A DNA stretch of 5,284 nt from Nitrosotalea sp. GTDB taxonomy: Archaea; Thermoproteota; Nitrososphaeria; Nitrososphaerales; Nitrosopumilaceae. This document shows positions 1 through 4,110 of this stretch, piece after piece. The notes under the pieces are model-generated. The model was not told the DNA's origin and ran no database searches. It saw nothing but the letters and a program-made list of their open reading frames with translations. Within the stretch, counting starts at the first letter, position 1; every line of letters begins with the position of its first letter. The stretch spans positions 1 through 5,284 of the forward strand of contig JAJPEA010000106.1 of assembly GCA_023252335.1 (NCBI GenBank), read 5' to 3'. The translations under genes were made by a program, and so were the position numbers.

Positions 1-160
1 TAAATGAATAATCAAGATGAATTGCATAGACTAGCGCAGATGCAAATGCAAAACCAAGTCCTACTGCAGTCCAGAAATTTGCAGACAGACCTGTTGAAGC
101 AAAAACTTTACCAATGTTTTGTAGCGCAGGTTTTAGACCTTCTCTAAAGTTGTTAAGCAT
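1..160 (-). CDS. CDP-alcohol phosphatidyltransferase, N-terminal part (probable archaetidylinositol-phosphate synthase type)
   Basis: The reverse strand reads an open frame from ATG at 160-158 to the window edge, giving 53 codons and no stop. The protein begins MLNNFREGLKPALQNIGKVF, then has a small motif ASTGLSANFWTAVGL (about residues 21-35) and the start of a hydrophobic helix (about 33-47). This matches the usual N-terminus of archaeal CDP-alcohol phosphatidyltransferases, in which a short amphipathic stretch and a GLSPN-like turn precede the first membrane helix. Such enzymes are membrane proteins that transfer an alcohol phosphate, often inositol phosphate in archaea, onto CDP-archaeol to make polar lipids. 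The catalytic DxxDGxxAR motif would lie beyond the window, so substrate specificity cannot be judged. An in-frame TGA lies two codons upstream of the ATG, so the start is secure. The gene is divergent from the small zinc protein at 285-497. Confidence 0.78.
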   Translation of the reverse strand, partial: MLNNFREGLKPALQNIGKVFASTGLSANFWTAVGLGFAFASALVYAIHLDYSF

Positions 161-170
161 CTGATATCAG
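161..170. repeat. perfect 10-bp palindrome CTGATATCAG at a predicted transcription start
   Basis: CTGATATCAG is its own reverse complement. It directly abuts the start codon at 160 and covers the expected transcription start of the minus-strand phosphatidyltransferase gene. Its half, CTGATAT, recurs at 256-262, overlapping the TATA box of the divergent gene. It could be an operator, but a 10-bp AT-rich palindrome may also arise by chance. Confidence 0.3.
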
Positions 171-183
171 CCACAGATCTCAC

Positions 184-194
184 AATAATTTATA
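184..194 (-). promoter_or_regulatory. TATA box of the phosphatidyltransferase gene
   Basis: On the minus strand the sequence TATAAATTATT sits with its centre about 29-30 nt upstream of the ATG at 160. Archaeal transcription normally starts about 25-27 nt downstream of the TATA centre, which predicts a start within a few bases of the start codon and so an almost leaderless mRNA. No Shine-Dalgarno motif is visible. Confidence 0.55.
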
Positions 195-256
195 CCATGT
201 ATCTAAAAGCATGCGTAACAAGATTTTGCGTATTTTGAACAAAATATCAAAAAATC

Positions 257-267
257 TGATATAATAG
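257..267 (+). promoter_or_regulatory. TATA box of the small zinc protein gene
   Basis: The sequence GATATAATAG at 258-267 is centred about 23 nt before the ATG at 285, which fits a leaderless transcript starting at or near that ATG. It also argues against the upstream in-frame GTG at 267, because that codon would lie in the promoter itself. Confidence 0.5.
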
Positions 268-284
268 TGCGTTTTAGAACTCTC

Positions 285-497
285 ATGGGCCTCATATCAA
301 AAGGTGCAAAATGCAGTGTCACAGGCTGTGACAATGATGGCGTTCGTTCTCTTACTGCCTCAAAGGTAGATGGGACTGGAGTGGGCATACCACACGGTTT
401 GAAAAAGGCAATCCTTTGCAAGGAACACTATAAAGAGTGGAAAAAGGCTACAAAGGAAGACAGGGACACAGAAAAAGCAAGATTCAACAGATTCTAG
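285..497 (+). CDS. small conserved-type hypothetical protein with Cys-x4-Cys and Cys-x2-His motifs
   Basis: This 70-aa protein starts MGLISKGAKC and is basic and soluble, with no signal peptide or membrane segment. It carries C10 and C15 (C-SVTG-C), then C45 and H48 (LCKEHYKEW), spaced like the two halves of a zinc knuckle or treble-clef site that would bind one zinc through three Cys and one His. The C-terminal 20 residues are highly charged (KKATKEDRDTEKAR) and probably helical, which would suit nucleic-acid or ribosome binding; that role is inference. An in-frame GTG at 267 would add six residues, but it lies at the TATA box, so ATG 285 is preferred. From memory, similar small proteins beginning MGLISKG occur in thaumarchaea; a search is needed to confirm. 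It shares the CKxH(Y/F)KE segment with the 58-aa protein at 3902-4078. No function is known to me. Confidence 0.72.
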   Translation: MGLISKGAKCSVTGCDNDGVRSLTASKVDGTGVGIPHGLKKAILCKEHYKEWKKATKEDRDTEKARFNRF

Positions 498-506
498 ATA
501 ACCATC

Positions 507-537
507 TTATTGATTTTATTTTCAATACTCTATTTTG
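507..537 (+). terminator. T-rich terminator after the small zinc protein gene
   Basis: Ten bases past the TAG stop the plus strand runs TTATTGATTTTATTTT, with a second TATTTT at 531-536. Archaeal RNA polymerase terminates at such T-runs without needing a hairpin. The stretch lies between two convergent genes. Confidence 0.4.
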
Positions 538-560
538 ATCGTGTATGATTAATTTACGTG

Positions 561-567
561 AAAAAAC
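561..567 (-). terminator. T-run terminator of the deoxyhypusine synthase family gene
   Basis: On the minus strand the TGA stop at 570-568 is followed at once by GTTTTTT. A six-T run directly after the stop is a plausible archaeal terminator. The gene converges on the small protein gene ending at 497. Confidence 0.4.
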
Positions 568-1632
568 TCAGCGTTTTTTGTTAAAGTATGCCTTGGACAA
601 GTCTTCATAGTACGTTGGCAATTTCTTGAACAACCTCTTTGGTTTTCTTGGCTTTTCGTTACTTAGTGCATAAAGGCAGAGTATTGGAAACGCGATAGTT
701 GCATCAGTGTACACCATTATCACGTCTTCATGTGCATCTTTTACCTTGCCCCAGCTCTTTCCTTCTTGCAATGTTGCACCAGAAAGACCGCCAGTATCTG
801 GTCTGGCATCAGTGATTTGAATAATGTAATTTTGACCGCCATGCCCCAAGCCAAGTATTTGATCCAGTAGAGGACCTGTTTGTTGTGCAGTGTTCTTTGG
901 TACACCGCCTCCAAGCTCCAAAATTCCGGATTTTTTTGAATTGTACAATATTGCTGCTTGCTCTATTATCTCTCGCACAAAATCAAGATTGTACATTTTG
1001 TTTTCTAGTCTTAATGGAGCCAAGTCTAGTGCAAGTGACGAGACTTTCAGAGTGGACACATGGACAGGAACATCATAATCATATGCTGTTACAACAAAGC
1101 TGCGTTCAGGATTTTTAGAGTGCTGTTTAGAGTATTTTCCCATGGCATTGCAAAACTCTGCCGTAGTGAACGGTTTGTCAATCAAGCTATTTGTAAACAT
1201 CTTTTGTACAATGTGATCTTCAGCCTTGAGTGTCTCTTCGCCTTTGATGTATACATCACGAATTCTGACGATATCCTTCTCATATAGCACCATGTCATCC
1301 ACCTCAAAGTGTCCTTGTTTTACAGGCAAATTCCATGCAAAATGGTCCTCATGGTATACGTTTGCACCAGTTGAGACAATCCAGTCAACAAAGCCACGCT
1401 CTATCAAGGACTTGAACAGGCCCCCAAAACCGACCGGAGTCATGGCACCTGCAATTGTAAGACAGATGGTTGCATCATCTTCAATCATTTTACAGTATAA
1501 CTTTGCAGCATCTCCAAGCTGTCTTGCGTTATAACCAGTACTTGCAAAAATCTCTACTAGATCATCAATACCCATGTTGGGCTTTATTTTCAAATGCGGA
1601 ATGTCTTTTCCCTTGAAATTATGATGATCCAC
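568..1632 (-). CDS. dys: deoxyhypusine synthase family protein (DHS-like active site)
   Basis: This 354-aa protein belongs to the deoxyhypusine synthase family. Canonical members use NAD and spermidine to place an aminobutyl group on a lysine of translation factor aIF5A, the first step of hypusine formation in the cytosol. Visible landmarks are AGAMTPVGFGGL (61-72), the Rossmann-like DWIVSTGAN (83-91), LGGGVPKN (240-247), GGLSGAT (281-287) and SWGKV (293-297), with K296 the expected catalytic lysine that forms the enzyme-imine intermediate. Length is typical. By eye, the active-site HisHis of canonical enzymes (human His288-His289) is Asn247-Thr248 here, and the Asp of the human FDGSDSGA loop is Thr280. 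These features recall bacterial DHS-like proteins, some of which act on free polyamines, so the substrate is uncertain. The start is GTG at 1632: an in-frame TAG lies just upstream, and a TATA box 28 nt away predicts a leaderless mRNA. The first in-frame ATG (1575) would drop 19 residues. Confidence 0.9.
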   Translation of the reverse strand: MDHHNFKGKDIPHLKIKPNMGIDDLVEIFASTGYNARQLGDAAKLYCKMIEDDATICLTIAGAMTPVGFGGLFKSLIERGFVDWIVSTGANVYHEDHFAWNLPVKQGHFEVDDMVLYEKDIVRIRDVYIKGEETLKAEDHIVQKMFTNSLIDKPFTTAEFCNAMGKYSKQHSKNPERSFVVTAYDYDVPVHVSTLKVSSLALDLAPLRLENKMYNLDFVREIIEQAAILYNSKKSGILELGGGVPKNTAQQTGPLLDQILGLGHGGQNYIIQITDARPDTGGLSGATLQEGKSWGKVKDAHEDVIMVYTDATIAFPILCLYALSNEKPRKPKRLFKKLPTYYEDLSKAYFNKKR

Positions 1633-1654
1633 GAACGACTAACTTTGATTTGGG

Positions 1655-1664
1655 TTATAAATAC
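1655..1664 (-). promoter_or_regulatory. TATA box of the deoxyhypusine synthase family gene
   Basis: The minus strand reads GTATTTATAA, a strong archaeal TATA box, centred about 28 nt upstream of the GTG codon at 1632. The predicted transcription start falls at or a few bases before this codon, which supports the GTG start. Confidence 0.65.
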
Positions 1665-1691
1665 TTGTAAGGGTTTGTTGGTAAAAACTTA

Positions 1692-1731
1692 CAAAATTAA
1701 AAGTAGAAATTCTATTGTGGAATTTCTACTT
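1692..1731 (-). terminator. hairpin plus T-rich run overlapping the end of the C2H2 gene
   Basis: Bases 1701-1712 (AAGTAGAAATTC) are perfectly complementary to 1720-1731, giving a 12-bp stem with a 7-nt loop. On the minus strand the stem is followed by TTAATTTTG, so it has the form of an intrinsic terminator for the C2H2 gene. The TAG stop (1714-1712) lies at the loop-stem junction. It sits about 30 nt upstream of the next TATA box, where it would separate the two minus-strand transcripts. Confidence 0.5.
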
Positions 1732-1831
1732 CCCGTGCATCATGTCTTGAAATTTCTTTATGCATAGCAACATGGGATTTTTCTTTGAATGTCAGGTTAC
1801 ATCTATAACAATGCCATGCTGTCATGCTCAT
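1712..1831 (-). CDS. 39-aa C2H2 zinc-finger protein
   Basis: The reverse strand encodes MSMTAWHCYRC, then NLTFKEKSHVAMH, then KEISRH, a textbook single C2H2 finger: C8-x2-C11-x12-H24-x5-H30. The internal hydrophobic pattern is also right, with C-x3-F (F15), F-x5-V (V21) and V-x2-H. Almost the whole protein is the finger, with a short acidic tail ending in IPQ. Single-finger proteins of this size are common in archaea; some are thought to bind DNA or RNA, but the target here is unknown. Three in-frame ATGs exist (1840, 1831, 1825). A TATA box centred near 1856 predicts a start at about 1831, so the second was chosen; the third, giving MTAWHCYRC, is almost as likely. The protein is too short for most gene-length cut-offs and is easily missed. 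Confidence 0.75.
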   Translation of the reverse strand: MSMTAWHCYRCNLTFKEKSHVAMHKEISRHDAREVEIPQ

Positions 1832-1851
1832 GAGAAACATTATACATTTTT

Positions 1852-1860
1852 AATATTTAA
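1852..1860 (-). promoter_or_regulatory. TATA box of the C2H2 gene
   Basis: The minus strand reads TTAAATATT, centred about 25 nt upstream of the ATG at 1831. This predicts a leaderless mRNA for the zinc-finger gene. The box faces away from the peptidase gene at 2002; the 1861-1970 stretch between the two promoters holds no convincing gene. Confidence 0.45.
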
Positions 1861-1970
1861 GAGGTGTGCATAATTTGTACATTTGATAATCTAGTATAAT
1901 TTTCTAGTAACAATCGTCGGGCCAACAAATGAAAATTATTGTAAAACCAAAGACCAAACTTTCCACATAG

Positions 1971-1979
1971 TATTTTAAG
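1971..1979 (+). promoter_or_regulatory. TATA box of the M3 peptidase gene
   Basis: TATTTTAAG is centred near 1975, 27 nt before the ATG at 2002. The predicted transcription start coincides with that ATG, so the in-frame TTG at 1993 would lie upstream of the transcript. Confidence 0.5.
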
Positions 1980-2001
1980 AAGAAACACAGGTTTGAACCA
2001 G

Positions 2002-3774
2002 ATGCAAGTTTTCAGAGAAGAAAAATGGGATTTAAGCGAACTTGTAAAGGATCCCGAGTCACCCCAGTTTACCAAACGGCTGGAAGCAATCCAAAAAGAC
2101 GTCAAAGACTTTGAAAAGAACAAGAAGATACTCAAGCCCACAATATCAGAGAAAAAATTCCTATCCATGCTTCATACCCTGGAGGAGATAACAGAGCAAT
2201 TTGGCAGAGTTTCAGGCTATGCATCACTAGAATATTCATCAGATACCCAGTCAGACAAGGCTACATCGCTTGTCTCAAGGATGCGCAAGCTAGGCGCACA
2301 ATTGGAAAACCAGACCCTGTTTTTTGACCAGTGGTGGAAAAAACAACTCGATGAGAAGAACGCCCAAAGACTGATGAAATCATCAGGGGAACTGTACGAA
2401 TTTTTAAGATACAAGAGGCTGCTTGCAAAATACTCTCTCACAGAGCCAGAAGAGAGGATAATCAATACACTAGATGTTACAGGCCATTCGGCCCTTGTCA
2501 AAATCTATGACAAGATAACAAATGCATTCACTTTTGAGGTAAAAATCGACGGCAAGACCAAAAGATACAACAGGGAAGAACTATCCGTTCTAATTCGAAG
2601 TCCCAAACCAAAGACAAGAGAGATTGCATACAAGGCATTGCTATCAGAGTTTGACAGAAACAAGGGTGTCCTGGGAGAGATTTATCAAAATATAGTCTCA
2701 AACTGGAAGGACGAATGCATCCAGATACGCGGATACTCGTCCCCAATATCAGTCAGAAACATTGGAAATGACACAGATGACAAGACAGTCAATGCACTTC
2801 TTGCAGTCTGTAGCAAAAATTCTGACGTGTTTCGCAAATTCTTTTTGTTAAAGGCCCGCATCCTCAAGATGAAAAAACTTCGAAGATACGATATCTATGC
2901 CCCAATTCAGAAAAGAGAAGAGAAAAAATACAATTACGACAAGGCAGTAAAACTTGTCCTTGATACATTAAACGATTTTAGTCCGCAGCTAAGCGAGTAT
3001 GCAAAACGAGTCTTTGTCCAAAGACATGTAGACTCGACTATTAGGCCAGGAAAAAGAAGCGGTGCGTTTTGTAGTACCATATCGCCAAAAATAACGCCAT
3101 ATGTACTGGTGAACTTTAAAGGTAGAACCAATGATGTATTCACCTTGGCCCATGAGCTTGGGCATGCAATCCATAGCATCGCAGCATCTGGAAAATCAAT
3201 ATTCATTGCCGAAGCCCCATTACCACTTGCTGAAACAGCCTCTACATTTTCTGAGATGTTGCTATTTAACAAAATTCTAGACCAGACCTCAAAGGATGAA
3301 CAACAGTCGTTACTGGTAGAACACATGGATGACTTGTATGCTACCGTAGGACGCCAGGCATACTTTACACTCTTTGAGATAGCAGCACATGAAAAAATTG
3401 GCAATGGTGCCATGGTTCAAGATATCACATCAGAATACATGAAGACACTCAAGGACCAGTTTGGAAACTCGGTTGATGTTACCCCAGACTTTGGAACAGA
3501 ATGGACATGCATCCCACACTTTTACCATTCTCCATTTTACTGCTATTCCTACTCTTTTGGCAACCTGCTATCGTTGTCACTATACCAGAGATACAGAAAG
3601 GAGGGAAGATCATTTGCTTCAACCTATATCGACATCTTGGCTGCAGGCGGCTCTAAAAAGCCAGAAGAACTCCTCAAGGAACACGGAATTGACATTACAT
3701 CAGAGAGTTTCTGGCAAGAAGGTTTTGAATACATCAAAAACCAGACAGAAAGATTGAGTAAAGTAATTAATTAA
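2002..3774 (+). CDS. pepF: M3 family zinc metallopeptidase, oligoendopeptidase F type
   Basis: This 590-aa protein is a cytosolic M3 (thimet/PepF clan) peptidase that would cut oligopeptides, probably in peptide recycling after proteasomal degradation. It has no signal peptide. The N-terminal helical PepF domain occupies roughly residues 1-180, with charged, probably coiled helices, and the catalytic domain about 190-575. The zinc site is HELGH (384-388), where H384 and H388 are ligands and E385 is the general base; E411 in LAETAS is the expected third ligand. The conserved C-terminal loop IPHFYHSPFYCYSYSFG (504-520) supplies the His and Tyr residues that line the substrate cleft in this family. 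All expected motifs are present and the length is normal, so the enzyme should be active. ATG 2002 is preferred over the in-frame TTG at 1993, because a TATA box 27 nt upstream predicts a leaderless mRNA. The gene stands alone, followed by a GC-rich stem-loop element. Confidence 0.95.
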   Translation: MQVFREEKWDLSELVKDPESPQFTKRLEAIQKDVKDFEKNKKILKPTISEKKFLSMLHTLEEITEQFGRVSGYASLEYSSDTQSDKATSLVSRMRKLGAQLENQTLFFDQWWKKQLDEKNAQRLMKSSGELYEFLRYKRLLAKYSLTEPEERIINTLDVTGHSALVKIYDKITNAFTFEVKIDGKTKRYNREELSVLIRSPKPKTREIAYKALLSEFDRNKGVLGEIYQNIVSNWKDECIQIRGYSSPISVRNIGNDTDDKTVNALLAVCSKNSDVFRKFFLLKARILKMKKLRRYDIYAPIQKREEKKYNYDKAVKLVLDTLNDFSPQLSEYAKRVFVQRHVDSTIRPGKRSGAFCSTISPKITPYVLVNFKGRTNDVFTLAHELGHAIHSIAASGKSIFIAEAPLPLAETASTFSEMLLFNKILDQTSKDEQQSLLVEHMDDLYATVGRQAYFTLFEIAAHEKIGNGAMVQDITSEYMKTLKDQFGNSVDVTPDFGTEWTCIPHFYHSPFYCYSYSFGNLLSLSLYQRYRKEGRSFASTYIDILAAGGSKKPEELLKEHGIDITSESFWQEGFEYIKNQTERLSKVIN

Positions 3775-3847
3775 AAGCGCCTGGCAGTCAAGCGCCCCCA
3801 ACTGCCAGGCAATGTTCCCCTACGGTTTGAACCGATGTCAGTGACAT
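3775..3847. other. GC-rich cluster of three stem-loops, terminator or small RNA candidate
   Basis: Right after the peptidase stop comes a stretch of about 64% GC by hand count (3777-3834), well above its surroundings. It holds a perfect 10-bp stem, GCCTGGCAGT at 3779-3788 with ACTGCCAGGC at 3801-3810 and a 12-nt C-rich loop; a small hairpin CGGTTTGAACCG at 3823-3834; and ATGTC/GACAT (3835-3839 with 3843-3847). AAGCGCC is repeated directly at 3775 and 3790. There is no plus-strand T-run after it, so it is not a standard plus-strand terminator. Read on the minus strand, the large stem is followed by GCGCTTTT, which would suit the 3' end of a small RNA. It matches no RNA family that I can name. 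Confidence 0.45.
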
Positions 3848-3856
3848 TATGTGTAC

Positions 3857-3869
3857 ATTATAATTTAAA
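3857..3869. promoter_or_regulatory. TATA-like element, readable on both strands
   Basis: ATTATAATTTAAA is centred near 3863, about 38 nt before the ATG at 3902, which would give the small gene a leader of roughly 10-13 nt. The element is nearly palindromic; on the minus strand TTTAAATTATAAT could equally drive a transcript starting near 3837 and running through the GC-rich stem-loops. Confidence 0.4.
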
Positions 3870-3901
3870 CCTAGAGTTTTGATCGAGAACCATTTTATTT
3901 T

Positions 3902-4078
3902 ATGGCGACCATTACTTGCCAAGTGAAATACCTAAGATGTTGTACTAGAGAACCCGAGTATTTGATCACTTATGATTGCGGACCTGATCCACAACAGACC
4001 ATGCTTGTCTGCAAAAGCCACTTTAAGGAAGAACCCTTTCAGAGATTTGCAATAAAGGTAGAAAAATTAAGAGAATAA
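3902..4078 (+). CDS. 58-aa cysteine-rich protein, putative zinc-binding
   Basis: The open frame begins MATITCQVKYLRCC and ends KVEKLRE. It contains C6, C13, C14, C26, C37 and H40, a very high cysteine content for 58 residues, with the ending VCKSHFKEE at 36-44. C6/C13 or C14 with C37 and H40 could form one zinc site, and the layout, an N-terminal cysteine pair and a later Cys-Lys-x-His, resembles the 70-aa protein at 285-497. No signal peptide or membrane helix is present, so a cytosolic metal-binding role is inferred. The family is not recognised. An upstream TATA box supports expression, and the exported-protein gene starts 32 nt after the stop. The frame is short, so its coding status rests mainly on the clean Cys/His pattern and the promoter. 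Confidence 0.6.
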   Translation: MATITCQVKYLRCCTREPEYLITYDCGPDPQQTMLVCKSHFKEEPFQRFAIKVEKLRE

Positions 4079-4079
4079 C

Positions 4080-4088
4080 TTAATAGTT
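4080..4088 (+). promoter_or_regulatory. possible TATA box of the exported-protein gene
   Basis: TTAATAGTT, just after the stop of the 58-aa gene, is centred 27 nt before the TTG at 4111. It is a weak match to the consensus, but its spacing fits a leaderless mRNA beginning at that TTG. Read-through from the small gene is an alternative. Confidence 0.35.
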
Positions 4089-4110
4089 AGATTTCAAAAA
4101 ATTGCTATAA

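Noticed and set aside
1226..1534. Plus-strand open frame of 102 codons, and others between 885 and 1287.
   Set aside because: They are antisense to the deoxyhypusine synthase family gene, which is clearly the coding strand.
1890..1909. Direct repeat TCTAGTA at 1890-1896 and 1903-1909 between the divergent promoters.
   Set aside because: Seven bases in AT-rich sequence, two copies only; not distinguishable from chance.
1929..1970. A 13-aa plus-strand frame (MKIIVKPKTKLST) upstream of the peptidase, with an AT-rich box about 30 nt before it.
   Set aside because: It ends right before the peptidase TATA box and has no motif. Without conservation data a frame this short is expected by chance.
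1857..2168. Minus-strand open frame of 103 codons across the peptidase start.
   Set aside because: It covers the peptidase promoter and N-terminal coding sequence in antisense, and its product is a low-complexity Ser/Phe/Leu-rich shadow.
2934..3413. Long minus-strand open frame of 159 codons.
   Set aside because: It lies wholly antisense to the catalytic domain of the M3 peptidase, whose frame has all family motifs; the antisense protein shows no domain or promoter.
3779..3811. Resemblance of the stem GCCTGGC/GCCAGGC to the closing helix of 5S rRNA.
   Set aside because: Only about 32 nt separate the stem ends, whereas 5S rRNA is about 120 nt, and no other 5S helices or loops are present.
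3821..3837. GGTTTGAACC (GGTTCAAACC on the minus strand) looks like a tRNA T-arm.
   Set aside because: The required 5-bp T-stem does not pair around a 7-nt loop, and no acceptor, D or anticodon arm can be placed nearby on either strand.
3788..3847. A 19-codon minus-strand frame starting MSLTSVQTVG.
   Set aside because: It is very short, lies inside the stem-loop element, ends within the big hairpin and has no recognisable pattern; its ATG is also upstream of the predicted minus-strand transcript start.
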